Part shown: positions 35,560-45,132 of the stretch, piece after piece | Layout of the letters: each line of letters begins with the position of its first letter | How positions within the stretch are numbered: position 1 is the stretch's first letter | Notes under the pieces: model-generated | Told to the model about the DNA's origin: nothing | What the model saw: the letters and a program-made list of their open reading frames with translations, nothing else | Databases searched by the model: none | From: Sphingobium nicotianae | Lineage (GTDB): Bacteria; Pseudomonadota; Alphaproteobacteria; Sphingomonadales; Sphingomonadaceae | Reading direction: 5' to 3' | DNA length: 64,000 nucleotides | NCBI RefSeq assembly: GCF_018603885.1 | Contig: NZ_JAHGAW010000003.1 | Coordinates: 62,001-126,000 of the forward strand | Made by a program: the position numbers and the translations under genes

Positions 35560-36663
35560 TCACCCCAGCGCCAGCCTCAGCTGCACCGGCTCCTCTTCAT
35601 CCCCGTCATCCTCGTCTTCGCCAACGAAGTTCGAGAGGCCCAGCCCGAGCAGGCGCGCGCCGATCGGCAGCGGCAATTGCGCGCGCAGCAGATCGGCGCC
35701 GATCGCGAAGGCATCGGCCGCATCGTGCGGGGGAGCGGGCAGCGTGCGCGAGCGGGTGAGGATGCGGAAATCGCCGAGCTTGATCTTGAGCGTCACGGTG
35801 CGACCATGGGCCTGCGATTTCTCGACCCGCTCCCACAGGCGCGCCGCGATCTGCTCCAGCTCGGCGAGCAATTGCCCCTCCGCGCCGATGTCGCTCGCGA
35901 ACGTGTCCTCCACGCTGATCGACTTGCGCGTCTCGCGGTCGCGCACCGGCCGGTCGTCCAGCCCCCGCGCCGCACCATGGTAGAAGGCCGCTGCCTTGCC
36001 GAAATGGCGCTGCAGCGCGGGCAGTGGCCAGGCCTTCAGGTCGGCACCGGTCTGGATGCCGAGCTTGGCCATGCGCCGCGCCGTCACCGGGCCCACGCCG
36101 TGGATGCGCGCCACCTGCATCGCCGCCATGAACGCCTCCGCCTGCTCCGGCTTCACCACGCACAGGCCATCGGGCTTGTTCTGGTCCGAGGCGAGCTTGG
36201 CGATCAGCTTGTTGCACGAGACGCCGGCCGAAGCGGTGAGCCCCGTCTCTTCCCGGATCAGCCGGCGGATCTCCTGCGCGATATAGGTGGCCGAGACGAT
36301 GCCGAGCTTGTTGTGCGTCACGTCGAGATAGGCCTCGTCCAGCGAGAGCGGCTGGATGATGTCGGTGAACCGCTCGAAGATGCCGCGAATCTGCTGCGAG
36401 ACTTCGCGATAGGCCTCGAACCGCGCGCGCACGAAGATCAGGTCCGGGCAGAGGCGCCGCGCCTGCCCGCCCGGCATTGCCGAGCGCACCCCGAACTTGC
36501 GCGCCTCATAGCTCGCCGCGGCGACCACGCCGCGCGTCCCGCCGCCGCCGACCGCAAGCGGCAGGCCGCGCAACTCGGGATTGTCGCGCTGCTCGACCGA
36601 CGCGTAGAAGGCATCCATATCGATATGGATGATCTTGCGGTGCTGATCCGGCGCGTCGACCAT
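35560..36663 (-). CDS. dinB: DNA polymerase IV
   Basis: Seen: 367 residues. Catalytic IHIDMDAFYASVEQRD near residue 12 and PLSLDEAYLDVT near residue 105 carry the acidic metal ligands; helix-hairpin-helix VARIHGVGPVTARRMAKLGI follows, then the little-finger domain. The C-terminus has QLRLAL, matching the hexapeptide form of the beta-clamp motif. Known: Y-family translesion polymerase. Start ATG 36663 gives a standard N-terminus; upstream residues are shadow. Divergent from a GFA gene with 46 bases between; no clear LexA box (GTTC-N7-GTTC) is visible there. Confidence 0.95.
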   Translation of the reverse strand: MVDAPDQHRKIIHIDMDAFYASVEQRDNPELRGLPLAVGGGGTRGVVAAASYEARKFGVRSAMPGGQARRLCPDLIFVRARFEAYREVSQQIRGIFERFTDIIQPLSLDEAYLDVTHNKLGIVSATYIAQEIRRLIREETGLTASAGVSCNKLIAKLASDQNKPDGLCVVKPEQAEAFMAAMQVARIHGVGPVTARRMAKLGIQTGADLKAWPLPALQRHFGKAAAFYHGAARGLDDRPVRDRETRKSISVEDTFASDIGAEGQLLAELEQIAARLWERVEKSQAHGRTVTLKIKLGDFRILTRSRTLPAPPHDAADAFAIGADLLRAQLPLPIGARLLGLGLSNFVGEDEDDGDEEEPVQLRLALG

Positions 36664-36709
36664 GACCGGCTTATGCCACGCGAGGCGACTGAACGAAAGG
36701 GGAACAAGG

Positions 36710-37138
36710 ATGGATCTCGATGTTCGCGAGATGGATGGCGCCTGCCATTGCGGCACGGTGCGCTTCCATGTGCATCTGCCCGAGGGTCTGCGCTCGGCGC
36801 GGCGCTGCACCTGCTCGCTATGCCGCATGCGCGGCGCGATCGCGGTGACGGCCAGGCTGGATGACCTCACCATCACCGCCGGCGCGGACGCCCTGACCTG
36901 CTACACATTCAACACCGGCGCCGCGAAGCATTATTTCTGCTCCAGGTGCGGCATCTACACGCATCACCAGCGCCGCTCGAACCAGAGCGAATATGGTATC
37001 AACGTCGCCTGTCTGGCGGGGGTCAGCCCGTTCGACTTCCCGGAGATCATCGTCAATGACGGGGTCAATCATCCCAATGACAGCGGCGTCTCGCGCGTGG
37101 CCGGCGTGCTGAGGTTCATTCCGGCGGACCAGAGTTGA
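36710..37138 (+). CDS. GFA family glutathione-dependent formaldehyde-activating-like enzyme
   Basis: Seen: 142 residues. Zinc cysteine pattern GACHCGTVRF, CTCSLCRMRG and YFCSRCGIYTHH, which is the GFA/CENP-V fold. Start ATG 36710 with AAAGGGGAA upstream. Known: the founding Gfa catalyses formation of S-hydroxymethylglutathione, but most homologues are of unknown substrate. Divergent from dinB. Extra short in-frame region upstream of 36710 is inside dinB and not needed. Confidence 0.9.
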   Translation: MDLDVREMDGACHCGTVRFHVHLPEGLRSARRCTCSLCRMRGAIAVTARLDDLTITAGADALTCYTFNTGAAKHYFCSRCGIYTHHQRRSNQSEYGINVACLAGVSPFDFPEIIVNDGVNHPNDSGVSRVAGVLRFIPADQS

Positions 37139-37184
37139 ACCGTCAGGACGGGATATACGTTGTCGCGGCGCCCAAGACCGCGGA

Positions 37185-37724
37185 TCAGCTCTCGCCCTTC
37201 CCCAGCTTCAGCCCTTTGAGCGCGGCGAACGGCCCGGCTTCCTCCTCGCTCAGCACGCCCATCTCGCGCAGGATCGCGTCGGCGCCGGCCACGCGCGGAT
37301 AGGGATCGAGATTGAGCGCGAGGGTCTGGGCGACCGTCTCGCCCAGGTCGATGCGCTCATCCTCCAGCGGCAGCAGGTCGAGGTCCTCATCGCTCAGCTC
37401 GACTTCGCCCTCCTCGTCGCTCGCGCTCGCATCGAGGCCGCGCACGAAACGGACAGTGAAAGGCACGTCGAGATGCGCCGGCACATCCTCGTCGGTCGCG
37501 ACGCAAGCCTGGACGAGATCGGCGATCAATGTGCCGGAGAGCAGCGCGCCGCCGGCCTCGGGCACGACATGAAGGCGCGCTTCCAGCCGATCGAGCGCGC
37601 GCAGGCCGAAGCGGCGCGCGAGCGCCGTGCGTTCCTCGGGCGTCGCACCGATTTCGCGCTCGCGCGAGCCATCGCCCAGCTGGTTCATGGGCAGGATCCG
37701 GGAAAATTCGACGGGCGCGTCCAT
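37185..37724 (-). CDS. YceD/DUF177 family protein
   Basis: Seen: 179 residues. EFSRILPMNQLGDGSREREI at the N-terminus, ARLHVVPEAGGALLSGTLIA with the usual QACV-type Cys afterwards, an acidic central loop (SDEEGEVELSDEDLDLLPLE), and ALNLDPYPRVAGADAIL. Known: YceD is a 23S rRNA accumulation factor in several bacteria and a plastid homologue exists. Here it is not next to rpmF or plsX but follows the bc1 chaperone with a two-base gap, the alphaproteobacterial arrangement. Confidence 0.9.
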   Translation of the reverse strand: MDAPVEFSRILPMNQLGDGSREREIGATPEERTALARRFGLRALDRLEARLHVVPEAGGALLSGTLIADLVQACVATDEDVPAHLDVPFTVRFVRGLDASASDEEGEVELSDEDLDLLPLEDERIDLGETVAQTLALNLDPYPRVAGADAILREMGVLSEEEAGPFAALKGLKLGKGES

Positions 37725-37726
37725 GC

Positions 37727-38242
37727 TCAGGCCGCCAGATTGCCCGCGAGCAGGGCCGGCAGATCCTGCCCGGCGAGGCCGTCGGCCAGCGCACGCAGCC
37801 GGGCCTCGGCATAAGCCAGCTCGTCGGCCGCGGGCGCCTCCCCGCGATAGAGATTGCGCACCAGCGCCTCGGCCAGCGAGGCCTCGCCCGTCAGGCCCGC
37901 GCGATAGGCCGCCAGGCGCCCGCCCAGTGCGCCCACCATCTTGCCGACCTGCTTGCCCACGACGAGATCGCCAAAGCCGATCTGGCGGATCTGTCCATCC
38001 ATGTCGGTGATGAACAGCTCGGTGAGCTTGACCGATTCGGTGTTCGCATCCAGCGCCTCCAGCCGCATCAGCACCAGCGAAAGCACCGCCGCGACCATAT
38101 CGAAGCGCCCGTCCAGCGTATCGGCGACACCGCCTTCCAGATACCAGTGCGGCGCGCGCGCCGTGGCGATCACGGCCTCGTAGAGCGGCCGCAGCGCGGC
38201 GCGATCATCCTTGCGGTTGAAGAGGCTCGACAGAAAACTCAT
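37727..38242 (-). CDS. Ubiquinol-cytochrome c chaperone (CBP3-like)
   Basis: Seen: 171 residues. LYEAVIATARAPHWYLEGGV, DTLDGRFDMVAAVLSLVLMR, LTELFITDMDGQIRQIGFGD and VGKQVGKMVGALGGRLAAYR are the classic blocks of the Ubiq_cyt_C_chap family. Known: in mitochondria CBP3 aids assembly of the cytochrome bc1 complex. No bc1 genes are in the window. Followed by the YceD gene, and divergent from bamE. Confidence 0.94.
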   Translation of the reverse strand: MSFLSSLFNRKDDRAALRPLYEAVIATARAPHWYLEGGVADTLDGRFDMVAAVLSLVLMRLEALDANTESVKLTELFITDMDGQIRQIGFGDLVVGKQVGKMVGALGGRLAAYRAGLTGEASLAEALVRNLYRGEAPAADELAYAEARLRALADGLAGQDLPALLAGNLAA

Positions 38243-38443
38243 GCGCGGTTCAGCTTCGCCTCGTCAGTGGGTGGCGGATGGCGCGGAAAGCGGATCGGCA
38301 TGGCCCGTTTCCGCCATGCGGCAGTTGCATATTGATTGCGGCGGCTGGCAATGCAATGGGCAGAGCGCCGGAACGACGGTTTTTGCCCTGAAGGACGGTT
38401 TGGTAGCGTAATGATTTTTCGAAGGGCTGTGCAGGAGATGAGG

Positions 38444-38932
38444 ATGCAGCGTGGCATTGGGCGGCCGCTTCTGGTCGCGAGCGCGGCGGCGATGCTTCTG
38501 CTGGCCGGAGGGTGCACCCGCATCCGGGCGCATCAGGGCTTCCTGGTCGATCAGCTGATCGTCAACTCCGTGCTGCCCGGCGTCGACAACAAGGCGTCGG
38601 TGGAAGGCTCGCTCGGCCGTCCGACCTTCGTCTCGCAATTCGGGCCGGAGCGCTGGTATTATGTGGCGCGCGACACGCGGGCGCTCGCCTTCGCGTCGCC
38701 GCGCCCGACCGACCAGCTGCTCGTGACGATCCAGTTCGACGCCAAGGGCAATGTCGCCAGCATCGATCGCAATGCCACGCTCGATCAGGTCGCGAATATC
38801 AACCCGGTGGGCGACAAGACGCCGACGCTGGGCCGCAAGCGCAGCCTGCTGGACGAAGTGTTCGGCAATATCGGTGCCGTCGGTGCGGCCGGTGCCGGCG
38901 CTCCGGCGGGGCCTGGACCAAACGGTCAATAA
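38444..38932 (+). CDS. bamE: Outer-membrane assembly lipoprotein BamE
   Basis: Seen: 162 residues. Lipobox LLAGGCTRIR near residue 24; RAHQGFLVDQ, VDNKASVEGSLGRPTFVSQF, WYYVARDTRALAF and TIQFDAKGNVASID make up the SmpA/OmlA fold. Known: BamE is a lipoprotein of the BAM complex for outer-membrane protein insertion. Start ATG 38444 is chosen because AGGAG is six to seven bases upstream; ATGs at 38411 and 38438 are in frame. Divergent from the bc1 chaperone; the 200-base gap (38243-38443) holds the promoters. Confidence 0.94.
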   Translation: MQRGIGRPLLVASAAAMLLLAGGCTRIRAHQGFLVDQLIVNSVLPGVDNKASVEGSLGRPTFVSQFGPERWYYVARDTRALAFASPRPTDQLLVTIQFDAKGNVASIDRNATLDQVANINPVGDKTPTLGRKRSLLDEVFGNIGAVGAAGAGAPAGPGPNGQ

Positions 38933-39056
38933 GATCAGGCGCGATATTCGGGCACGTCAGTCGACTCTATTCAACGCTTAGTCGGTGACCGAGCGCGGTT
39001 TTCCTTGCAATCGTCCCGATATTGGATTCAAATCGGTCCATTGAGGGAGAGCCGGA

Positions 39057-39839
39057 ATGCGACATCTCGGCGATCTGCAGCCCTTGGGCCAGCCAGATAT
39101 ATTTGCCGATCACCCGACGCTGGGCCGCTATAGCGCCAAGCGGAGCCGGTGGCGCTTTGCCGTGGGGTCGCTGGAAGTCGGCTTCGATCGCGCGAGCGAA
39201 AGCCTCCACGCCGAGACGCCTCGCCCGGTGCAGGCGGCGCCGCGCGGCGGCGATTTCGGCCGGCGCCTGATGACATTGGTGGGCGTGCTCAGCACGGTGA
39301 TCCTGACGGTCGCGCTGGCCGGTTGGCTGTGGACCTCGCGCGGCGTCATGCTCGGCGGCGAGACGGTGAAGGCCTCGATCATCGACCGCGGCGATGCCAT
39401 CCCCTCCGCCCAGCGCGCGCCCGGCGTCACCACCGCCACCGTGATCCCGACCCCGCATCCGACGGCCCGACTCACGGCGCTGATCGAGCAGCGCCGTCCG
39501 GCGCCAGCCGTCGCGCCCTCACCCCGCGCTGTCGTGCCGATCGCGAGCGGCGGCGTCGTGAAGGCGCAGGCTGCGGACGATTCGGACAAGGCCGCGCCCA
39601 GCCCGGACGAGGCCATCGTCGCCTCGGGCAATTATCTGCTCATCCCCAGCGTCTCGCGCGCGGTCACGCAGGCGATGAGCAGCGGCGAAGCGCAGAACTG
39701 GACGGCCGGCGTTTATCACGGCCTCGTCGTCGTCGGCGATGTCGAGCCGCGCGACGGCAAGAGCTGCCGCCAGGGCACCATCCTGCTGCGCGACGGATCG
39801 CAGCAGGGTCGCACGCAGAAATTCGATCGGTGCGTCTGA
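39057..39839 (+). CDS. Single-pass membrane protein of unknown function
   Basis: Seen: 260 residues. A cytoplasmic N-terminus (1-70) with RHLGDLQPLGQPDIFADHPT, a transmembrane helix at about 71-92 (MTLVGVLSTVILTVALAGWL), a Pro/Ala-rich linker, and a C-terminal domain ending GKSCRQGTILLRDGSQQGRT then QKFDRCV with two cysteines. GGGAGA ribosome site seven bases upstream. I do not recognise the family; the Cys-to-Cys tail weakly recalls periplasmic surface-antigen repeats. It stands alone between bamE and maeB. Confidence 0.78.
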   Translation: MRHLGDLQPLGQPDIFADHPTLGRYSAKRSRWRFAVGSLEVGFDRASESLHAETPRPVQAAPRGGDFGRRLMTLVGVLSTVILTVALAGWLWTSRGVMLGGETVKASIIDRGDAIPSAQRAPGVTTATVIPTPHPTARLTALIEQRRPAPAVAPSPRAVVPIASGGVVKAQAADDSDKAAPSPDEAIVASGNYLLIPSVSRAVTQAMSSGEAQNWTAGVYHGLVVVGDVEPRDGKSCRQGTILLRDGSQQGRTQKFDRCV

Positions 39840-39864
39840 CACCATTGCGCAGTTGATATTTTCC

Positions 39865-39968
39865 CCGTTCGGTTCGAGCGGGCTTCGAGCGAAGTCGAGA
39901 AGCCTGTCGAGAACGGCCTTCTCGACTGCGGGTCTCGACAAGCTCAACCCTTCACTCGAAGCGAACGG
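39865..39968. repeat. Intergenic inverted repeat with nested hairpin
   Basis: Outer arms 39865-39880 and 39953-39968 are imperfect inverted copies (CCGTTCGGTTCGAGCG against CACTCGAAGCGAACGG). Inside, AGTCGAGAAG (39893-39902) pairs perfectly with CTTCTCGACT (39918-39927). The GTTCG/CGAAC and CTGTCGA/TCGACAAG words recur at 48526-48572 and 55443-55531, so the three belong to one repeat type. It fills the gap between convergent genes. Confidence 0.65.
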
Positions 39969-39983
39969 AGGTTGGTGCGCCCC

Positions 39984-42281
39984 CTACCGCGCGATTCCGC
40001 CCGCCGCCAGCACCGCCAGCGTCACCAGCTCCGACGCCGTGGATGCCATCGCGGCGACCTGCACCGGCAGGCTCATGCCGACCAGCACCGGGCCGATCAC
40101 CGAATCCCCGCCCAGTTCGCGCAGCAGCTTGGCCGAGAGATTGGCGGACTGCAGGCCCGGCATGATCAGCACATTGGCCGGGCCGGACAGGCGACTGAAC
40201 GGGTAGCTCTTCATCACGCGCGGATTGAGCGCCACGTCCGGCGCCATCTCGCCTTCATATTCGAAGTCGACTCCGCGCTCGTCGAGCTTGTGAACCGCCT
40301 CGCGGATGCCCTCCAGCCAGTTGCCCGGCGGGTTGCCGAAAGTCGAATAAGAGAGGAAGGCGACGCGCGGTTCATGGCCCATGCGGCGGGCGACGGCGGC
40401 GCTTTCGACCGCAATGTCGGCGAGCTCGTCCGAGCTCGGCCGCTCGTTGACCGTCGTGTCGGCCATGAACACGGTGTGGCTGCGGCCGACCAGGATGTGC
40501 ATGCCAAAGCAGGTGCGATCCGGGGCCGGGTCGATCACCCGGCGCAGCTCGCGCATGGTCTGGCCGTAGGTGCGCGTGACGCCGGTCAGCATCGCGTCCG
40601 CCTCCCCCATCTTGAGCAGCAGCGCGCCGAAGATGTTGCGATCCCGATTGACCATGCGCTCGCAGTCCCGGCGCAGATAGCCGCGCCGCTGGAGGCGCTC
40701 GTACAGCGTGTCGACCATCCTCGGCACGAGCGGATGGTTGATGCTGTTGTAAAGCTCGAAGCTCTCCGGATCGCGCACGCCCAGTTCGCGCAGCTTGTCA
40801 TACACGTCGTGCCGGCCGACCAGCACGGGGATGCCATAGCCGCCATCGCGGAACTGGATGGCCGCGCGCAGCACCGTCTCTTCCTCCGCCTCGGCGAAGA
40901 GGACGCGCTTTGGGCTGGCCTTGGCGCCTTCATAAGCAAGCGTCAGCACCGACGTCGTCGGGTTGAGGCGGGCGCGCAGTGACTGGCGATAGGCGTCCAT
41001 GTCCTCGATCGGCTTGCGCGCGACGCCGCTCTCCATCGCCGCCTGGGCAACAGCGGCCGGTACCACTTCCATCAAGCGCGGATCGAACGGCGCGGGGATG
41101 ATGTAGTCGGCGCCGAAGCTGTGCTTGGTGCCATAGGCGAGCGCGACTTCCTCGGGCACCTGCTCGCGCGCGAGGCTGGCGATCGCCTGTGCCGCGGCGA
41201 TCTTCATCGTCTCGTTGATCGCCGTCGCCCGCACGTCGAGCGCGCCACGGAAGATGAACGGGAAGCCCAGCACATTGTTGACCTGGTTGGGATAATCCGA
41301 GCGGCCGGTCGCGACGATCGCGTCCGCCCGCGCAGCCTTGGCGACCGGCGGCAATATCTCGGGATCGGGATTGGCCATGGCGAAGATGATCGGCTTGGCC
41401 TTCATCTCGCCGATCCACTCGGGCTTCAGCGCGTCCTTGGCAGAGAGGCCGAGGAAGATGTCGGCGCCCTTGAGCGCATCGTGCAGGCTGCGCGCCTCGG
41501 TGCGCACGGCGTGGGCGGACTTGAACTGGTCCATTCCGTGCGTACGGCCCTGGTAGATGACACCTTCGCGATCGCACATGGTCACGCTCTCGTGCGGCAC
41601 GCCCATCGCCTTGATCAGCTCGGTGCAGGCGATCGCCGCCGCGCCGGCGCCGTTGACGACGATCTTGGCGTCGCGAATGTCGCGGCCGGTGAGGTAACAG
41701 GCGTTGATCAGCCCCGCCGCGCAGATGATCGCCGTGCCATGCTGGTCGTCATGCATAACAGGGACGTTCATCCGCTCCTTTAGGGCGGCCTCGATCATGA
41801 AACACTCCGGCGCCTTGATGTCCTCCAGGTTGATGCCGCCGAAGCTCGGCTCCATTAGCGCCACTGCATCGATGAACGCCTGCGGATCCTCGGTGTCGAG
41901 CTCGATGTCGATCGAATCGACGTCGGCGAAGCGCTTGAACAGCACCGCCTTGCCCTCCATCACCGGCTTGGAGGCCAAAGCGCCAAGATTGCCCATGCCC
42001 AGGATCGCGGTGCCATTGGAGATCACGGCGACAAGATTGCCCTTGGCGGTATAGTCATAGGCTTTCGACGGATCGTCGGCGATGGCCTGCACCGGCACGG
42101 CGACGCCCGGCGAATAAGCCAGCGCGAGATCGCGTTGCGTCGCCATCGGCTTGGACGCGATGATCTCGATCTTGCCGGGCCGTCCATAGCTGTGGAACAG
42201 CAGTGCTTCGCGCTCGGAAAATTCGATGGATGCCTCGTGGGCAGGCTTGTCGTTGGTCTCGTCGGGCATTTTGTCGGTCAT
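39984..42281 (-). CDS. maeB: NADP-dependent malic enzyme with phosphotransacetylase-like domain
   Basis: Seen: 765 residues. Malic domain: REALLFHSYGRPGKIEI, DLALAYSPGVAVPVQAIA, FGGINLEDIKAPECFMIE, HDDQHGTAIICAAGL, and VVNGAGAAAIACTELIKAMG for NADP. C-terminal third (from about 440) is a phosphotransacetylase-like domain with ADAMLTGVTRTYGQTMREL and VLIMPGLQSANLSAKLL. Known: MaeB-type hybrid enzymes convert malate to pyruvate and are regulated by acetyl-CoA through the PTA domain, which lacks activity. Convergent with the unknown gene across a repeat. Confidence 0.97.
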   Translation of the reverse strand: MTDKMPDETNDKPAHEASIEFSEREALLFHSYGRPGKIEIIASKPMATQRDLALAYSPGVAVPVQAIADDPSKAYDYTAKGNLVAVISNGTAILGMGNLGALASKPVMEGKAVLFKRFADVDSIDIELDTEDPQAFIDAVALMEPSFGGINLEDIKAPECFMIEAALKERMNVPVMHDDQHGTAIICAAGLINACYLTGRDIRDAKIVVNGAGAAAIACTELIKAMGVPHESVTMCDREGVIYQGRTHGMDQFKSAHAVRTEARSLHDALKGADIFLGLSAKDALKPEWIGEMKAKPIIFAMANPDPEILPPVAKAARADAIVATGRSDYPNQVNNVLGFPFIFRGALDVRATAINETMKIAAAQAIASLAREQVPEEVALAYGTKHSFGADYIIPAPFDPRLMEVVPAAVAQAAMESGVARKPIEDMDAYRQSLRARLNPTTSVLTLAYEGAKASPKRVLFAEAEEETVLRAAIQFRDGGYGIPVLVGRHDVYDKLRELGVRDPESFELYNSINHPLVPRMVDTLYERLQRRGYLRRDCERMVNRDRNIFGALLLKMGEADAMLTGVTRTYGQTMRELRRVIDPAPDRTCFGMHILVGRSHTVFMADTTVNERPSSDELADIAVESAAVARRMGHEPRVAFLSYSTFGNPPGNWLEGIREAVHKLDERGVDFEYEGEMAPDVALNPRVMKSYPFSRLSGPANVLIMPGLQSANLSAKLLRELGGDSVIGPVLVGMSLPVQVAAMASTASELVTLAVLAAGGIAR

Positions 42282-42365
42282 GGGGGAAGTGGTCCTCTCC
42301 AGTCATTCATGCCCTAACTATAATCGGACGTGCTCCACAAGAGGGCGCACGCATACTGGATCTTC

Positions 42366-42391
42366 GTCATTCCCGCTTTCGCGGGAATGAC
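42366..42391. repeat. Short perfect palindrome between maeB and mutS
   Basis: GTCATTCCCGC and GCGGGAATGAC pair perfectly over 11 bases with a four-base TTTC loop. It sits in the divergent gap, 85 bases from the maeB start and 99 bases from mutS. This exact word is a widespread intergenic repeat in proteobacteria. There is no T-tract, and its position upstream of both genes argues against a terminator. Confidence 0.7.
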
Positions 42392-42489
42392 GGCATGTTG
42401 AAAGCGTCGGGGTGCAATAGTTGTGGACAGTCGGCCCAAGGCCTCCTCATCGTCTTTTCGCCAGGCGCCGCGCCTGCTAGTTCCCTCCG

Positions 42490-45126
42490 GTGAACAAACC
42501 GACCACTCCCATCATCAAAGCCGACAGCGCCCCCACGCCCATGATGGCGCAGTATCTCGCGCTCAAGGCCGAGGCCGGCGGCGACCTGCTCTTCTATCGC
42601 ATGGGCGATTTCTTCGAGCTGTTCTTCGACGACGCCAAGATCGCCTCGCAGGTGCTCGACATCGCACTGACCACGCGCGGCGAGCATGCCGGTGAGCCGA
42701 TCCCGATGTGCGGCGTCCCGGCGCACAGCGCGGACGGCTATCTCGCACGCCTGATCAAGGCCGGCCACCGTGTCGCCATTGCCGATCAGATCGAAACGCC
42801 CGAGCAGGCGCGGGCGCGCGGCTCCAAGTCGCTGGTCGGCCGGGCGATCGTGCGCTTCGTGACGGCCGGCACGCTCACCGAGGACGCTTTGCTCGACAGC
42901 CGCCGCGCCAATCTGCTCGCGGCGATCGGCGAAGTGGGCGGTGGCATCGCCATCGCGGCCGCCGACATCTCGACGGGGCGGCTGGAGGTTCTGTCGCTCG
43001 ACGGCGGCGGCCTGGATGCCGAGCTGGCCCGGATTGGCGCGAGCGAGGTGATCGCACGACCGGGTCTTGCCGAGCGGATCGGCGCCGCGCTGCCGTTCGA
43101 AAGTCGGGGCTTTGACAGCGCCCGGGCCGAGGCGGACATCTGCCGCCATTTCGGCGTCGCGACGCTGGACAGCTTCGGCAGCTTCTCGCGCGCCGAACTC
43201 TCCGCACTGGGCGGCCTGCTCGCTTATCTGGAGCATGTCGGACAAGGTCGCATGCCCTTCCTCGCCGCGCCGGTGCGCGCCGGGACCAGCGACCACCTCG
43301 CCATCGATCCGGCGACGCGCGAGAGCTTGGAGATCGTGCAGACAGCGAGCGGTCAACGCGCCGGCAGCCTGCTCGCCACGATCGACCGTACCGTCACGGG
43401 TGCAGGCGCCCGCCTGCTCGCAGCCGATCTTTCCGCGCCGCTGATGGATCGCGGCCGCATCGAGGCGCGGCTCGATCTGGTGCGCTGGCTGTACGATGAC
43501 GGACCGCTGCGCGAGGATATCCGTGCGCGCCTCCGTGCCCTGCCGGACATTGGCCGCGCGCTCGGGCGCGTTGCCATCGGCCGGGGCAGCCCGCGCGATC
43601 TCGGGCAGCTCCGCGACGGCCTCGACGCCGCCCGCACCCTGCGCGAGAAGCTCGGCCGCCTGCCCGACCGGCCGGCCTTGCTGGACGCACTGCTCCCAGC
43701 GCTCGACGGCCATGGCGCGCTGGTCGACAGGCTCTTCAACGCGCTCGTCCCCGCCCCGCCGACCGAGACCGCCAGCGGCAATTATATCGCCGAGGGCTAT
43801 GACGCCGCGCTCGACGAGCTGCGCCGCATGGCCGGCGACGGCCGCCGCGCGATCGCCGCGCTGGAAGCGCGCTATCGCGAGCAGACCGGCATCGCCGCGC
43901 TCAAGATCCGCCACAATGGCGTGCTCGGCTATCATGTCGAAGTGCCGGCGCGCCATGCCGATGCGCTGATGGCGCAGGAGAGCGGCTTCACCCATCGCCA
44001 GACGCTCGCGGGCGTCGTGCGCTTCAATTCGGTCGACCTGCACGAGCAGGCCGGCCGCGTCGCCCAGGCGGGCGCCCATGCGCTGGCAGCCGAGGCCGCG
44101 CATTTCGAGGATCTGGTCGCGCAGGTGATCGCACGGCGCGATCCCATCTGCGGCGCGGCCGAAGCGCTCGCGCGGATCGACGTGGCGGCCGCGCTCGCCG
44201 AGTGCGCCGTCGAGGGCGGCTGGACCCGCCCGGCCTTCACCGACGAACCCTGCCTCGACATCGCCGGCGGGCGCCATCCGGTGGTCGAGGCGGCGCTGGC
44301 GAAGAGCGGCACTGCCTTCGTCGCCAATGATTGCTCGCTCGGCACGAACGACCGGCTCTGGCTCGTCACCGGTCCGAACATGGGCGGCAAGTCGACCTTC
44401 CTGCGGCAGAATGCCCTGGTCGTCATCCTCGCCCAGGCTGGCAGCTTCGTGCCCGCGAAGTCCGCCCGCCTCGGCCTCGTCGACCGCCTGTTCAGCCGCG
44501 TCGGCGCTTCGGACAATCTCGCGCGCGGACGCTCCACCTTCATGGTCGAGATGATCGAGACCGCCGCGATCCTGGCGCAGGCCACGCCGCGCAGTTTCGT
44601 CATCCTCGATGAGGTCGGACGCGGCACCTCGACCTATGACGGCCTCGCCATCGCCTGGGCGGTGGTCGAGGCGATCCATGACGTCAATGCCTGCCGCTGC
44701 CTCTTTGCCACCCATTATCATGAGCTGACCCGCCTCGCCGAGCGGCTCGACGCGCTCTCGCTCCACCATGTCCGCGCCCGCGAATGGAATGGCGACCTCG
44801 TCCTGCTCCACGAGCTGGCCGAAGGCCCCGCCGATCGCAGCTATGGCATCGCCGTCGCCCGCCTCGCCGGGCTTCCGGCGGCCGTGCTCGGCCGCGCCAA
44901 ATCCGTGCTCGCCAAGCTCGAGGCCGGCAAGGCGCAGACCGGCGGCATCGCGGCAGGTCTCGACGACCTCCCCCTCTTCGCCGCCACGCTCGCCGCGCCG
45001 CTCGAAGAGAAAGCCGATCCACTGCGCGACAGGCTCGCCGCGATCGACGCCGACAGCCTCTCGCCGCGCGAGGCGCTGGATCTTATTTATGCCCTCAAGC
45101 TTTTGTCAGACAATGCGCCTATATAG
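42490..45126 (+). CDS. mutS: DNA mismatch repair ATPase MutS
   Basis: Seen: 878 residues. Mismatch-binding [11 protein letters not shown] with the Phe-x-Glu motif near residue 43; clamp and lever helices; ATPase motifs [19 protein letters not shown] (Walker A) and [20 protein letters not shown] (Walker B, signature), then [20 protein letters not shown]. Known: recognises mismatches and recruits MutL. Start is GTG 42490; there is no strong ribosome site and an ATG at 42541 (MMAQ) is possible. The C-terminal end lies 6 bases before glnD. Confidence 0.97.
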   Translation: MNKPTTPIIKADSAPTPMMAQYLALKAEAGGDLLFYRMGDFFELFFDDAKIASQVLDIALTTRGEHAGEPIPMCGVPAHSADGYLARLIKAGHRVAIADQIETPEQARARGSKSLVGRAIVRFVTAGTLTEDALLDSRRANLLAAIGEVGGGIAIAAADISTGRLEVLSLDGGGLDAELARIGASEVIARPGLAERIGAALPFESRGFDSARAEADICRHFGVATLDSFGSFSRAELSALGGLLAYLEHVGQGRMPFLAAPVRAGTSDHLAIDPATRESLEIVQTASGQRAGSLLATIDRTVTGAGARLLAADLSAPLMDRGRIEARLDLVRWLYDDGPLREDIRARLRALPDIGRALGRVAIGRGSPRDLGQLRDGLDAARTLREKLGRLPDRPALLDALLPALDGHGALVDRLFNALVPAPPTETASGNYIAEGYDAALDELRRMAGDGRRAIAALEARYREQTGIAALKIRHNGVLGYHVEVPARHADALMAQESGFTHRQTLAGVVRFNSVDLHEQAGRVAQAGAHALAAEAAHFEDLVAQVIARRDPICGAAEALARIDVAAALAECAVEGGWTRPAFTDEPCLDIAGGRHPVVEAALAKSGTAFVANDCSLGTNDRLWLVTGPNMGGKSTFLRQNALVVILAQAGSFVPAKSARLGLVDRLFSRVGASDNLARGRSTFMVEMIETAAILAQATPRSFVILDEVGRGTSTYDGLAIAWAVVEAIHDVNACRCLFATHYHELTRLAERLDALSLHHVRAREWNGDLVLLHELAEGPADRSYGIAVARLAGLPAAVLGRAKSVLAKLEAGKAQTGGIAAGLDDLPLFAATLAAPLEEKADPLRDRLAAIDADSLSPREALDLIYALKLLSDNAPI

Positions 45127-45132
45127 GCGCGG

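Noticed and set aside
42366..42391. Palindrome as a terminator
   Set aside because: It is upstream of both divergent genes and lacks a T-tract; it matches a common repeat word.
42490..42540. Possibility that mutS is truncated at its start
   Set aside because: All N-terminal mismatch-binding motifs are present downstream; only the exact start codon is uncertain.
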